Shown: one piece after another, positions 21,261 through 31,357 of the stretch
Position numbering within the stretch: position 1 is the stretch's first letter
Layout of the letters: every line of letters starts with the position of its first letter
The notes under the pieces: generated by a model
Told to the model about the DNA's origin: nothing
What the model saw: the letters and a program-made list of their open reading frames with translations, nothing else
The model's database searches: none
Program-made: the position numbers and the translations under genes
Assembly: GCF_009741445.1 (NCBI RefSeq)
Contig: NZ_CP046507.1
Coordinates: 2,728,001-2,792,000, forward strand
DNA: 64,000 nucleotides
Reading direction: 5' to 3'
Source of the DNA: Mycobacterium avium subsp. avium
GTDB taxonomy: Bacteria; Actinomycetota; Actinomycetes; Mycobacteriales; Mycobacteriaceae

Positions 21261-24162
21261 GCGACGCGAGCAACAAGACCCAACCCGACCTGAGCGCGGC
21301 CGACACCGGTCCGATCAACGTCAAGGGGCTGTCCAAGGCCGAGCGGGGCCACCGGCCCTACCTTCCGCATGCGATCCGCATCTTCGCGGTGCCCATCATC
21401 CTGGGCTGGTTGTTCGTCACGGTGCTGGTGAACGTCATCGTGCCGACGCTGGAAAAGGTCGGCGAGGCGCACTCGGCGCCGATGACACCGCTCGATGCGC
21501 CGTCGATGAAGGCGATGATGCGGCTGGGCCACAACTTCCACGAGTTCGACTCCAACAGCACCGTGATGATCGTGCTGGAGGGTCAGCAGCCGCTGGGCCC
21601 CGACGCCCACAAGTACTACGACAACCTCATTCGCCAGCTGCGCCAGGATCCCAAGCACATCCAGCACATCCAGGACTTCTGGGGCGACCGGCTGACGGCC
21701 GCGGGGGCGCAGAGCGCCGACGCCAAGGGCGCCTATGTGCAGGTGAACCTCGCCGGCAACCAGGGCACCACGCTGGCCAACGAATCCGTCGACGCCGTCC
21801 GCAAGGTCATCGACGAGAACAAGGCGCCGCCCGGCGTCAAGGCCTACGTCACCGGCCCGGCGGCGCTGTCCGACGACATGCACATCATCGGTAACGCCAG
21901 CCTGGCCAAGATCACGCTGTTCACCCTGGGCGCCATCGCGATCATGCTGCTGCTGGTCTACCGGTCCATCGTGACCACGCTGGTGCAGCTGTTCATGACC
22001 TTCGTCGCGTTGGCGTGTTCACGGGGTGTGGTCGCGGTTCTGGCGTATCACAACGCATTCGGCCTCACCACCTTCGCCGCCAACATCCTCACCATGCTGG
22101 CGATCGCCGCGGGAACCGACTACGGCATCTTCCTGATCGGCCGCTATCAGGAGGCGCTGGCCGCCGGCGAGGACCGGGAATCGGCGTACTACACCACGTT
22201 CAAGGGCGTCGCCCCGGTCGTGTTGGGGTCGGGCCTGACGATCGCCGGCGCCACCTACTGCCTGAGTTTTTCGCGGCTGCCGTGGTTCAACACCATGGGT
22301 GCGCCGGTGGCGATCGGCATGCTGGTGGTGGTGCTGGCCGGCGTCACGCTGGGCCCCGCGGTGGTCTTCGTCGGCAGCCGGTTCCACTTCTTCGAACGGC
22401 AGGCCAAGCGGGGTCGGCTGTGGCGCCGGGTAGGCACGGCCGTAGTGCGTTGGCCGGCACCGGTTTTGGCGGTCAGCGCCGCGGTGGTGCTGGTCGGCAT
22501 GATCGCCCTGCCGAGCTTTCACACCAGCTACAACGACCGGCACTACCTGCCGCTGTCGGCCCCGTCCAATCAGGGACAGGAGGCCGCGAATCGGCATTTC
22601 TCCGAGGCGCGGATGAACCCGGACCTGTTGATGATCGAATCCGACCACGACATGCGCAACCCGGCCGACATGCTGGTGCTGGACCGGGTGGCCAAGAACG
22701 AGATGCGCACGCTGGGCATCGCCATGGTGCAGGACATCACCCGCCCCTGGGAATCCCGATCCAGCACAGCTCGATTCCGTTCCAGAACAGCGTGCAAAGC
22801 CAGACGACGATGCAGAACATGGGCTTCCTCAAGGAGCGCATGAACGACATCCTCAAGATGGCCGACGACCTGCAGACCCAGATCGACACCACGCAACGCC
22901 AATACGAGGTGTCGATGGATCTGGCCAACGCCGCCGACGACAGCGCGAAAACCACGGCGGTGACGTCGCAGATCACCGACAGCCTGCGCGACCACATCGC
23001 GGACTTCGACGACACCTTCCGGCCGATCCGCACCTACTTCTACTGGGAGAAGCACTGCTACGACATTCCGGTGTGCATCGGGCTGCGGTCGCTGTTCGAC
23101 ACATTCGACGGGTTCGACCAATTGGCCGAGCAGTTCCACTATTTGACGACCGACATCGCGCACACGGCCAAGGCCTCGCGCGACCTGACCGCGCTGTTCC
23201 CCACCCTGATCACCACGCTGAAGACGACGCGGGGCATCACCCTGACGCTGTATCAGACGTTCAAGGCGATGATCGACCAGATGGAGGCGATGAGCAACAC
23301 CGCCGTCGTGATGGGTCAGAGCTTCGACGCGTCGAAGAACGACGACTTCTTCTACCTGCCGCCCGAGGCGTTCGACAACCCCGACTTCCAGACGGGCCTG
23401 CGGATGTTCCTGTCGCCCGACGGTAAGTCGGCGCGGTTCTTCATCACCCATCAGGGCGATCCGATGTCGCCGGAGGGGATCAAGCGGGTCGACGCCGAAC
23501 GCACCGCCGCGCAGGAGGGGCTGAAACAGTCCTCGCTGTCGGATGCCCGGGTGTATCTCGGCGGTACCGCCGCGACGTTCAAGGACATGGCCGACGGCGA
23601 GAAGTACGACCTGATGATCGCCGTGGTGTCGGCGCTGACGCTGATCTTCATGATCATGCTGCTGCTGACCCGAAGCGTGGTGGCCGCGCTGGTGATCGTC
23701 GGCACCGCGGCCAGCTCGATCGCGGCGTCTTTCGGTCTGTCCGTGCTGATTTGGCAGGACCTGTTCGGCATCCGGATCCACTGGATCGTGGCGGCGCTGT
23801 CGGTGATCATCCTGCTGGCCGTCGGATCGGACTACAACCTGCTGCTGGTCTCCCGGTTCCGCGAGGAGATTCACGGCGGGCTCAAGACCGGCATCATCCG
23901 GTCGATGGCCGGCACCGGCGGGGTGGTGACGGCCGCCGGCCTGGTGTTCGCCTTCACCATGGCGGCCATGCTGGGCAGCGAGCTGCGGGTGCTCGGCCAG
24001 TTCGGGTCCACGGTGTGCATCGGTCTGCTGCTGGACACGCTGATCGTGCGCACGCTGTTGATGCCGTCGATCGCCACCCTGTTGGGCCGCTGGTTCTGGT
24101 GGCCGATGGTGGTGCACCCGCGGGGTGACAACGCGCGGCGGCCGGTGCCGGCGTCGTCGTAG
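21257..24162 (+). pseudogene. MmpL transporter interrupted by a frameshift
   Basis: Two consecutive frames together encode one full-length MmpL of about 967 residues. The first runs from ATG 21257 through the first transporter half ([16 protein letters not shown]) and reads off into nonsense after DITRP near 22750, ending at 22843. The second frame resumes at once with the expected continuation [12 protein letters not shown]. It covers the second porter domain and TM bundle (VGSDYNLLLVSRFREE) and stops at 24162. A single missing base in CCGCCCCTGGG at about 22745-22752 explains it. Everything else is well conserved, so this is either a very recent mutation or a sequencing error. The intact family relative is MmpL4/MmpL5-like, partner of the upstream MmpS. 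Confidence 0.85.
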
Positions 24163-24171
24163 CGCGCGGGC

Positions 24172-25005
24172 CTAGGACCCCGGCTGCTGCACGACGACCG
24201 CGACGGCGCCCGCCCCGACGTGCAGCGCCAGCACCGGGCCCAGCTCGGTGATGATCGCCGGGTCGCACGCCGGCAACCGCTCGCCCAGCGCGGCGGCCAC
24301 CTCGGCGGCACCGCCCGGGTTGTCGACGTGGTGCACCGCCAGCGCGGCGGCGCCCTCGCCGACCACCTGACAGACCCGATCGATCATCGCCTCGGTCGCG
24401 TGACCGGCGGTGCGGACACGTTGGGCCAGAACGAGTTTCCCGTCGTCGATGCGCAGCAGCGGCTTGAGCGCCAGCGCGGTGCCCAGCCAGGCCGCCGGGC
24501 CGCCGATGCGCCCGCTGCGGCGCAGGTTGTCCAGCCGGTGCACCACGATGAAGCCGTGCCCGCGGGACACGGCGGCGCGGGCGGCGTCGGCGACGGCGTC
24601 CAGCTGCGCGCCGGCGGCCGCCGCCCGCGCGGCGGCCAACGCGACGAAGCCGGTGCCCATCGCGGCCGACTTGGAGTCGACGACGCGTAGGTTGGGGTCC
24701 AGGTCGGCCGCGGTACGTTCGGCGGCCCGGCAGGTCCCGGACAGCGCCGACGAGATGTGCACCGCCACCACGCCGTCGCCGCCGCTGTCGGCCAGCGCCT
24801 GCTGGTAGGCGTCGGCGAGTTCGGCCGGGGTGGCCGCCGCGGTCGTCGCCGCGCGCTGGTGAATGTCGGCGGGCACCTCGTCCACACCGTCGCGCAGATC
24901 GGTGCCGTCGAGCAGGATGTGCAGCGGGACGACGCGTATCCCCCACTGCCCGAGCAGGTCGGCCGGCAGACGCGCCGACGAGTCGGTGACCACCACGACA
25001 GCCAC
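24172..25005 (-). CDS. DegV family fatty-acid-binding protein (Rv2417c orthologue)
   Basis: 277 residues with DegV hallmarks: VVTDSSARLPADL at the N-terminus, PLHILLDG, then the strings VAVHISSALSGT, FIVVHRLDNLRRSGRI and TALALKPLL. DegV/FakB proteins bind fatty acids for a fatty-acid kinase, or have an unknown role where no FakA partner is adjacent, as here. GTG 25005 is chosen because Rv2417c begins at the equivalent residue; the frame is open further upstream but only antisense-like across octT. It lies 8 bases after octT, in a leftward cluster. This gene marks the junction between the lipid-export region and the conserved backbone. Confidence 0.88.
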   Translation of the reverse strand: MAVVVVTDSSARLPADLLGQWGIRVVPLHILLDGTDLRDGVDEVPADIHQRAATTAAATPAELADAYQQALADSGGDGVVAVHISSALSGTCRAAERTAADLDPNLRVVDSKSAAMGTGFVALAAARAAAAGAQLDAVADAARAAVSRGHGFIVVHRLDNLRRSGRIGGPAAWLGTALALKPLLRIDDGKLVLAQRVRTAGHATEAMIDRVCQVVGEGAAALAVHHVDNPGGAAEVAAALGERLPACDPAIITELGPVLALHVGAGAVAVVVQQPGS

Positions 25006-25013
25006 GAGCGCCG

Positions 25014-25763
25014 CTACCGTTTCTCGGTGGGCGGCACGGTGTTCGGCAGGGCCTCGGCCAGCGCCTTGAGCATCAACTCCGCCACCGCCTGGTGGGCCTC
25101 GAAGTTCCAGTGAATGCCGTCGGGGTTTCCCCGCCCGCTCATGATGTGTTCTGCCACAGCAGCTTTCAGATCCACCAGCGGGATGTCGTGGCTTTGCGCC
25201 CATTCGGTGATCGCGGCCGCGGTGGCGGCGCGGCCGTGGTGGGCCCTGCCGTAGGTGTCGGCGATGTGCACCGAGGGCAGCGACGCCACGATCGGGATGC
25301 CGGGGCGGTTGAAATCGATTGCGCCGCGGGTCTGTTCGAGGTAGTCGACGCTCAGGTGCGGGGGCAGGGCGGAGCGGGCCACCGGGGAGAGCCTGGGCTG
25401 CAGCCACCCGTAGCCGTCGCGGACCCAGCGCCGCAGCCGCGGCGGACGCACGTAGCGGATCAGCTCGCGCAGCGCGGTGGGCAGCACCGACGGCAGCGAG
25501 TCCATGCCGCCGGTGGCGAAGATGACCGCACCGGCCCGGGGCAGCGCCGCCCACGCCCGCGGGTCCTGGGTCGCTGCCCACCACACGTCGCGGCACGTCC
25601 AGCCGATGCGGCCGATCAGTTCTACATCCCAATCGAGTTGGGCGGCAACGATGTTCGGCCAGATCCGGGGGTCGTCGGCGGGCAGCCCCCCGGTGGGCCC
25701 GTAGTAGGCCAGCGAGTCGGCGAAGATCAGCAGGGTGGGCCGCGGCCGCTGTTCAGAGGACAT
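25014..25763 (-). CDS. octT: Diglucosylglycerate octanoyltransferase (Rv2418c orthologue)
   Basis: 249 residues, SGNH/GDSL-like hydrolase fold. The N-terminal block [12 protein letters not shown] carries the nucleophile Ser, and the C-terminal block GNPDGIHWN supplies the Asp-x-x-His pair. The M. tuberculosis orthologue Rv2418c (OctT) transfers octanoate to diglucosylglycerate, an early intermediate of methylglucose lipopolysaccharide. Start ATG 25763 gives [14 protein letters not shown]; the ATG 24 codons upstream lies inside gpgP. The start overlaps the gpgP end by 11 bases, so the two MGLP genes are coupled. Orthology is well supported by synteny on both sides. Confidence 0.9.
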   Translation of the reverse strand: MSSEQRPRPTLLIFADSLAYYGPTGGLPADDPRIWPNIVAAQLDWDVELIGRIGWTCRDVWWAATQDPRAWAALPRAGAVIFATGGMDSLPSVLPTALRELIRYVRPPRLRRWVRDGYGWLQPRLSPVARSALPPHLSVDYLEQTRGAIDFNRPGIPIVASLPSVHIADTYGRAHHGRAATAAAITEWAQSHDIPLVDLKAAVAEHIMSGRGNPDGIHWNFEAHQAVAELMLKALAEALPNTVPPTEKR

Positions 25764-26427
25764 CGTTGGCAACCTGCGCCGAGGCGTTCCACACGTCCAA
25801 ACGCCAACGGATGTCGTCGAATTCGTCGGCGGCATCGTCGGAATGGCCGGACAGCTGCACCCAGCTGGCGTTGCCCATGCCGCCCAGCATCGGCCAGTTG
25901 GGCACCGGAAGCTTCAGCAGCGCCGCCGACAGGGCGGCAATCAGACCGCCGTGGGCCACCAGCACCACCGGCCGATCCGGGCCGTCGGGATCGCCCCATT
26001 CCGGTTCGCCGGCCACCAGTTCGGCCACCACCGGCACGCTGCGGGCCGCGGCGTCGACCCGGCTTTCCCCGCCGTGCGGCGCCCAGGTGGCGTCTTCGCG
26101 CCAGGCCAGGCGGGCGCCGGGGGCTTGGGTGTCCACCTGGGTGTGGGTCAGGCCCTGCCAGTCGCCGAGGTGGGTTTCCCGCAGCCGCCGATCCACCCGG
26201 ATGGGCAGGCCGGTCCGCTCCCCCAGCCGGACCGCCGTGTCGTAGGCGCGGTGCAGGTCCGACGACACGATCAGCAGGGGCTGCGCCTTGCCGAGCACCT
26301 CGGCGGCCGCGACCGCCTGCGCCCGCCCGAGTTCACTGAGCTCGGAATCCAATTGGCCCTGCATGCGGCTGCCGGCGTTGAACTCGGTTTGCCCGTGCCG
26401 CAACATGATCAGCCGACGAATCTTCAT
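25753..26427 (-). CDS. gpgP: Glucosyl-3-phosphoglycerate phosphatase (Rv2419c orthologue)
   Basis: 224 residues of the histidine phosphatase superfamily. The RHG signature is Arg10-His11-Gly12, followed by [22 protein letters not shown] and the second catalytic histidine in VLVAHGG. Rv2419c dephosphorylates glucosyl-3-phosphoglycerate to glucosylglycerate, the second step of methylglucose lipopolysaccharide synthesis. Its neighbour octT acts two steps later. The stop overlaps octT and the start overlaps the rsfS stop (4 bases), so nadD-rsfS-gpgP-octT-degV read as one leftward operon. Start ATG 26427 fits the family. Confidence 0.92.
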   Translation of the reverse strand: MKIRRLIMLRHGQTEFNAGSRMQGQLDSELSELGRAQAVAAAEVLGKAQPLLIVSSDLHRAYDTAVRLGERTGLPIRVDRRLRETHLGDWQGLTHTQVDTQAPGARLAWREDATWAPHGGESRVDAAARSVPVVAELVAGEPEWGDPDGPDRPVVLVAHGGLIAALSAALLKLPVPNWPMLGGMGNASWVQLSGHSDDAADEFDDIRWRLDVWNASAQVANDVL

Positions 26428-26819
26428 GGCGTGCCCGCGTCGCCGGGGTCGTGCCGATCCTCGTCCAGGTTCACCGGCACCACCGGGCAGTCACTCCACA
26501 GCCGGTCCAGGGCGTAGAAGTCGCGGTCGTCCTGGTGCTGGATGTGGACCACGATGTCGCGATAGTCCAGCAGCGTCCAGCGTCCCTCCCGAGCGCCCTC
26601 GCGGCGGGCGGGCTTGTAGCCGGCCTTGCGCATCTTCTCCTCGACCTCGTCGACGATCGCGTTGACCTGTCGCTCGTTGGACGCCGAGGCGATCACGAAG
26701 CAGCCGGTGATGGCCAGTTGGGCGGAGACGTCGATGACGACGACGTCGTCGGCGAGCTTGGCGGCGGCGGCGCCGGCGGCCACCGTGGCCATGTCGATGG
26801 CTTCCTGCGTGGCGCTCAT
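26424..26819 (-). CDS. rsfS: Ribosomal silencing factor RsfS
   Basis: 131 residues. The RsfS/Iojap signature is seen as [30 protein letters not shown] (two blocks), then [14 protein letters not shown] and the terminal DRLWSDCP. RsfS binds ribosomal protein uL14 and blocks subunit joining when nutrients are scarce. ATG 26819 overlaps the nadD stop (ATGA), the usual actinobacterial nadD-rsfS coupling. The frame is open upstream to 26969 but that stretch is antisense-like sequence across nadD. Orthologue of Rv2420c. Confidence 0.93.
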   Translation of the reverse strand: MSATQEAIDMATVAAGAAAAKLADDVVVIDVSAQLAITGCFVIASASNERQVNAIVDEVEEKMRKAGYKPARREGAREGRWTLLDYRDIVVHIQHQDDRDFYALDRLWSDCPVVPVNLDEDRHDPGDAGTP

Positions 26820-27484
26820 GGGTGATCCCCTGTGCTCAGGCTGGTTTCGGTGACGGCCACCGCGGGCCCCGGCTCGGCGCGGTAGAGCCGACGCTTGGAC
26901 ACGTACTGCACCACGCCGTCGGGCATCAGGTACCACAGCGGGCGGCGGTGCGCGGCGCGCTGACGGCAATCGGTGGACGAGATGGCCAGCGCGGGGATCT
27001 CGACCAGGGTCAGCGCGTCGTCGGGCAGCTCACCCAGCACACCGGTGATGTGTTCGCGGCGCAGCTCGTAGCCGGGGCGGCTGACCCCGACGAAGTGGGC
27101 GAGCTCGAACAGCGTCTCCCAGCCCTGCCAGGACAGGATCGAGGCCAGCGCGTCGGCGCCGGTGATGAAGAACAGCTCGGAGTCCGGGTTGAGCGCGTGC
27201 AGGTCGCGCAGGGTGTCCCGGGTGTAGGTGGGGCCGGCGCGGTCGATGTCGACCCGGCTCACCGAGAACCGGGGATTGGACGCGGTCGCGATCACCGTCA
27301 TCAGATAGCGGTCCTCGGCCGCCGAGACGTGCCGATCCTTCTGCCAGGGCTGCCCGCTGGGCACGAACACCACTTGGTCGAGGCCGAACAGGTCGGCGAC
27401 CTCGCTGGCGGCAACCAGGTGGCCGTAATGGATGGGATCGAACGTCCCACCCATCACTCCCAACCTGCGAAGCTGCTTTTGCAC
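26816..27484 (-). CDS. nadD: Nicotinate-mononucleotide adenylyltransferase
   Basis: 222 residues. The nucleotidyltransferase motif [12 protein letters not shown] lies at residues 12-23 and the ISSTDCR motif near residue 170. NadD transfers AMP from ATP to nicotinate mononucleotide, giving deamido-NAD, the substrate of NadE (also in this window, 41.6-43.7 kb). It closely matches Rv2421c. Start ATG 27484 encodes [16 protein letters not shown] 27454, ten codons in, would remove residues before the first strand and is less likely. It heads the leftward rsfS-gpgP-octT-degV run, with about 130 non-coding bases upstream. Confidence 0.94.
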   Translation of the reverse strand: MQKQLRRLGVMGGTFDPIHYGHLVAASEVADLFGLDQVVFVPSGQPWQKDRHVSAAEDRYLMTVIATASNPRFSVSRVDIDRAGPTYTRDTLRDLHALNPDSELFFITGADALASILSWQGWETLFELAHFVGVSRPGYELRREHITGVLGELPDDALTLVEIPALAISSTDCRQRAAHRRPLWYLMPDGVVQYVSKRRLYRAEPGPAVAVTETSLSTGDHP

Positions 27485-27550
27485 GATGTGCCAGCTTACT
27501 TGAGCCGGTGACCTGACCCGATTTTCCAGCCCGCCGCTCTCGGCTGCCGA

Positions 27551-27598
27551 ACGTCACGCCAGCGTGACCGGCGCCGCCGAGCGTCACGCCAGCGTGAC
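27551..27598. repeat. Two copies of a short palindrome between nadD and the VWA gene
   Basis: CGTCACGCCAGCGTGAC occurs at 27552-27568 and again at 27582-27598. Each copy is a perfect 7-base inverted repeat (GTCACGC/GCGTGAC) around two bases, and both are followed by GC-rich sequence. They sit in the 133-base gap after the VWA gene stop and before the nadD start, on a region transcribed leftward. A role as a terminator, a protein site or a member of a dispersed mycobacterial palindrome family is possible; none is proven by this window. Confidence 0.7.
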
Positions 27599-27617
27599 GC
27601 CGGGCGGGAACGGCGCC

Positions 27618-29066
27618 TCACACCGGCAGCAGCTGGTCGATCACCGCGGCGAGCTGCTTGGCGGACCGGCATTCGTGCATCGGGATGACCTGTTGGTAGC
27701 GCGGCACGGCCGAGTCGCCGCTGCCCCACAGATGCTTGGGCTCGGGATTGAGCCAGTGCGCGTGCCGGCTGGCGGTCACCATGTGGCTCAGCAGCTCGAC
27801 CTCCGGGTTGCGGTAATTGGTGCGGCCATCGCCGAGCACCAGCAGCGAGGTGCGCGGGGATAGCACGTTGGGGAACTTCTGCTCGAACGACGCGAACGCG
27901 TTGCCGTAGTCGGAATGGCCGTCGCGGCTGTAGACGCCGGCCTCCCGGGTGATGCGCTGGATGGCCACGGCCAGGTCGGCTTCCGGGCCGAACATGTGGG
28001 TGACCTCGTCGGTGGTGTCGATGAACGCGAACACTCGTACCCGGGAGAACTGTTGGCGCAGGGCGTGCACCAGCAGCAGGGTGAAGTGGCTGAACCCGGC
28101 GACCGAGCCGGACACGTCGCACAGCACCACCAGCTCCGGGCGGGCCGGGCGGGGCTTGGCCAGCACCACGTCGATCGGCACCCCGCCGGTGGACATCGAC
28201 TTGCGCAGCGTCTTGCGCAGGTCGATCGTTCCGGCCCGGCTGCGCCGGCGGCGGGCCGCCAGCCGGGTGGCCAGGGTGCGGGCCAGCGGGGCGACGACCC
28301 GTTGCATCTGGCGCAGCTGCTCACCGGAGGCACGCAGGAACTCGACGTTCTCGGAAAGCTGTGGGATGCCGTACATCTGGACGTGATCGCGGCCCAGCTG
28401 CTCGGCGGTGCGCCGCTTGGTTTCCGCGTCGACCAGCTTGCGCAGCTGGGTGATCCGCTGCGCGGCAAGGGCTTTGGCGATCTCCTCCTGGGTGGGGGTG
28501 GGTTCGTCGCCGTACGGGGCGAGCAGCCCGGCCAACAGCTTGCCCTCGAGTTCGTCCAGCGCCATCGCCTTGAGCGCCTGGTACGACGAGAACGACGGGC
28601 CGCGGCTGGAGCTGTATTTGCCGTAGGCCTCCACGATCCGGGCGATCATCGCGACCAGGCGCTCGTCCATGTCGGCCAGATCCGGGTTCTCGGTCAGCAG
28701 GTCGAGCAGCATCTCGCGCATCGCCTCGACGTCATCGGGCGGCAACGCGTCCTCGCCGGAGCCCGGCCCGGCGTCCTCGTCGGTGACCACCGCGCGGGCG
28801 CCCAGCGCCGCCGGGAACCACAGGTCGAACATGGCGTCATAGGTTTCGCGGTGATCCGGCCGGCGCAGCACCGCGCACGCCAGGCCCTCGCGCAGCACCT
28901 CGCGGTTGCCCAGGCCGAGCGTGGCCATCACCCGGCCGGCGTCCACCGTCTCCGACGGGCCGACCGAAATCCCCGCTCCGCGAAGGGCTTCCACGAACCC
29001 GACCAGGTGGCCGGGCAGCCCGTGCGGGGCGAGCGGCCGGGATGGTCGGATGCGGCGGGTGGCCAT
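27618..29066 (-). CDS. VWA/CoxE-family protein (Rv2425c orthologue)
   Basis: 482 residues. The C-terminal half is a von Willebrand A domain of the CoxE type with a metal-ion-dependent adhesion motif DVSGS near residue 317 and LLVLGDGRTNYRNPE further on. The N-terminal half is helical and carries the SSSRG and QMYGIPQLSENVEF blocks typical of the family. VWA proteins of this type work with MoxR AAA+ ATPases in assembling or activating metal enzymes; the MoxR gene lies 10 bases upstream. No target enzyme is encoded nearby, so the client is unknown. Start ATG 29066. Confidence 0.88.
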   Translation of the reverse strand: MATRRIRPSRPLAPHGLPGHLVGFVEALRGAGISVGPSETVDAGRVMATLGLGNREVLREGLACAVLRRPDHRETYDAMFDLWFPAALGARAVVTDEDAGPGSGEDALPPDDVEAMREMLLDLLTENPDLADMDERLVAMIARIVEAYGKYSSSRGPSFSSYQALKAMALDELEGKLLAGLLAPYGDEPTPTQEEIAKALAAQRITQLRKLVDAETKRRTAEQLGRDHVQMYGIPQLSENVEFLRASGEQLRQMQRVVAPLARTLATRLAARRRRSRAGTIDLRKTLRKSMSTGGVPIDVVLAKPRPARPELVVLCDVSGSVAGFSHFTLLLVHALRQQFSRVRVFAFIDTTDEVTHMFGPEADLAVAIQRITREAGVYSRDGHSDYGNAFASFEQKFPNVLSPRTSLLVLGDGRTNYRNPEVELLSHMVTASRHAHWLNPEPKHLWGSGDSAVPRYQQVIPMHECRSAKQLAAVIDQLLPV

Positions 29067-29076
29067 GGCGGTGTTC

Positions 29077-29952
29077 CTAATTCAGCCGCAGCTCGCCGGT
29101 TGCGCGCTGCTGGTCGGATTGATGCTTGAGGACCACGCCCAGCGTGGCGGCGACGACGGCGTCGTCGATGGTGTCCAATCCCAGCGCCAGCAGCGTGCGT
29201 CCCCAGTCGATGGTCTCGGCGATGGACGGCACCTTCTTGAGCTGCATGCCGCGCAGCACCCCGATGATCCGGACGAGCTCGTCGGCCAGATGCGCGGGCA
29301 GCTCGGGGACCCGGGACAGCAGGATGCGGCGTTCCAGGTCGGGACTGGGAAAGTCGATGTGCAGGAACAGGCAGCGCCGCTTGAGCGCCTCCGAGAGTTC
29401 GCGGGTGGCATTCGAGGTCAGCACCACGAACGGGGGCCGCTCGGCGGTCAGCGTGCCCAATTCCGGGACGGTGACGGCGAAATCGGAGAGCACCTCGAGC
29501 AGCAGGCCCTCGATCTCGATGTCGGCCTTGTCGGTCTCGTCGATGAGCAGCACGGTGGGCTCGGTGCGGCGGATGGCGGTCAGCAACGGGCGCTGCAGCA
29601 GGAATTCCTCGCTGAACACGTCGGTCTTGGTTTGGTCCCAGTCCCCGGAGCCGGCCTGAATTCGAAGTATCTGCTTGGCGTGGTTCCACTCGTAGAGCGC
29701 CCGCGCCTCGTCCACGCCCTCGTAGCACTGCAGGCGCACCAGACCCGAGCCGGTGGCCTGGGCCACCGCGCGGGCCAACTCGGTCTTGCCCACCCCGGCC
29801 GGGCCCTCGACCAACAACGGCTTGCCGAGCCTGTCGGCCAGGAACACCGCCGTCGCGGTGGCGGTGTCGGGCAGGTAGCCGGTCTCGGCCAACCGCCGCG
29901 AGACGTCGTCGATGTCGGCGAACAGCGGCCTGGGCCGGGCGGGCACACTCAC
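29077..29952 (-). CDS. MoxR-type AAA+ ATPase (Rv2426c orthologue)
   Basis: 291 residues. Walker A GPAGVGKT is at residues 50-57, Walker B in VLLIDETDKAD near 125, and the sensor/arginine region in RRCLFLHIDFPSPDLE. It is a MoxR-family chaperone ATPase that would form rings and remodel a client together with the VWA partner encoded immediately downstream. ATG 29952 gives a standard N-terminus. The gene is 33 bases downstream of proA on the same strand. Client and phenotype are not known from sequence. Confidence 0.9.
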   Translation of the reverse strand: MSVPARPRPLFADIDDVSRRLAETGYLPDTATATAVFLADRLGKPLLVEGPAGVGKTELARAVAQATGSGLVRLQCYEGVDEARALYEWNHAKQILRIQAGSGDWDQTKTDVFSEEFLLQRPLLTAIRRTEPTVLLIDETDKADIEIEGLLLEVLSDFAVTVPELGTLTAERPPFVVLTSNATRELSEALKRRCLFLHIDFPSPDLERRILLSRVPELPAHLADELVRIIGVLRGMQLKKVPSIAETIDWGRTLLALGLDTIDDAVVAATLGVVLKHQSDQQRATGELRLN

Positions 29953-29985
29953 AATCGGTTCTCCTCAAGCACTTTCGGATGCGGA

Positions 29986-31293
29986 TCAGGCCGGACGGGT
30001 CTGTCCGTCTCCCCACGCAATCCATTTGGTCGACGTCAATTCGGGCAGCCCCATGGGACCGCGGGCGTGCAATTTCTGGGTGGAGATGCCGATCTCGGCG
30101 CCGAACCCGAACTGCTCGCCGTCGGTGAACGCGGTGGACGCGTTCACCATCACCGCGGCGGCATCGACACCGTCGGTAAACCGTTGCGCCGCAGCCATAT
30201 TCGTCGTGACGATGGCCTCGGTGTGCCCGGTGCCGTACTCGTTGATGTGGGCGATCGCGGCGTCGACGCCGTCGACCACCGCCACCGCGATGTCCATCGA
30301 CAGGTACTCGCGCCGCAGGTCGTCCTCGGTGGCGTCGCGGGCGAAGCCGCCGTGCACGGTCACCCCGGCGTCCTGCAGCGCGGTCACGAGCCGGGGCAAC
30401 GCCTCCTCCGCGATGGCGGCGTCCACCAGCAGCGTCTCGGCCGCATTGCAGACGCTGGGCCGGCGCGTCTTGGAATTCAGCAGCACGCGCTCCGCCACCT
30501 CCAGGTCGGCGCCTTCGTGCACGTACACGTGGCAGTTGCCCACCCCGGTCTCGATGGTGGGAACCTGGGCGTCGCGCACCACCGCGTTGATCAGGTTCGC
30601 CCCGCCGCGCGGAATCACCACGTCCACCAGGCCGCGGGCCTGGATCAGGTGCGTCACCGTGGCGCGGTCGTCGGCCGACAGCAGCTGCACCGCGTCGGCG
30701 GGCAGGTCCTCGCTGACCAGCGAGGCCCGCAACACCTGGACCAGCGCCTGGTTGGACCGCGTCGCCGAGGAGCTGCCCCGCAACAGCACCGCGTTGCCGG
30801 ACTTGAGCGCCAAACCGAACGCGTCCACGGTGACGTTGGGCCGGCCCTCGTAGATCATTCCGACCACGCCGAGCGGAACCCGCTGCTGGCGCAGCTGCAG
30901 CCCGTTCGGCAACGTGTAGCCGCGCAGCACCTCCCCGACCGGGTCGGGCAGCCCGGCCACCTGGCGCAGCCCGGCGGCGATGCCCTCGACCCGCTTGGTG
31001 TCCAACGCCAATCGGTCCAGCATGGCGCTGGGCGTGCCGGCAGCCCGGGCCGTCTCGAGGTCCTCGGCGTTGGCCGACAGGATCAATTCGGCGTGGCCGG
31101 CGATCGCATCCGCGGCCGAGCGCAGCGCCTGGTCCTTGGCGACGGTGGGCAACAGCGCCAGCACCCGGGAAGCCACCCGGGCGCGCCGCGCCGCGTCGTG
31201 CACCTCGCGGCGCAGGTCGACCGCGCGGGGTGCGGCCCGGCCCTGCGGGCGCGAGGTGCCGCCACCGCTGCGGAATGGTGCTTGCAGACCCAT
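29986..31293 (-). CDS. proA: Gamma-glutamyl phosphate reductase
   Basis: 435 residues of the aldehyde dehydrogenase superfamily. Recognisable blocks are [17 protein letters not shown], the catalytic-cysteine region [13 protein letters not shown] and [13 protein letters not shown]. ProA reduces gamma-glutamyl phosphate to glutamate semialdehyde in proline synthesis; its partner kinase proB is at 47.2-48.3 kb. Orthologue of Rv2427c. Upstream in M. tuberculosis comes the ahpC-ahpD/PPE41-PE25 block, but here the next gene is the Rv2434c-like channel, so that block is absent from this place. Start ATG 31293; an in-frame start a few codons downstream is possible. Confidence 0.94.
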   Translation of the reverse strand: MGLQAPFRSGGGTSRPQGRAAPRAVDLRREVHDAARRARVASRVLALLPTVAKDQALRSAADAIAGHAELILSANAEDLETARAAGTPSAMLDRLALDTKRVEGIAAGLRQVAGLPDPVGEVLRGYTLPNGLQLRQQRVPLGVVGMIYEGRPNVTVDAFGLALKSGNAVLLRGSSSATRSNQALVQVLRASLVSEDLPADAVQLLSADDRATVTHLIQARGLVDVVIPRGGANLINAVVRDAQVPTIETGVGNCHVYVHEGADLEVAERVLLNSKTRRPSVCNAAETLLVDAAIAEEALPRLVTALQDAGVTVHGGFARDATEDDLRREYLSMDIAVAVVDGVDAAIAHINEYGTGHTEAIVTTNMAAAQRFTDGVDAAAVMVNASTAFTDGEQFGFGAEIGISTQKLHARGPMGLPELTSTKWIAWGDGQTRPA

Positions 31294-31357
31294 TGAACCA
31301 GGGTATCGGGCCGCAAACGCCCGGGTGAGGCGGCCCGCTGCCGGGCCCGGCCGGCCC

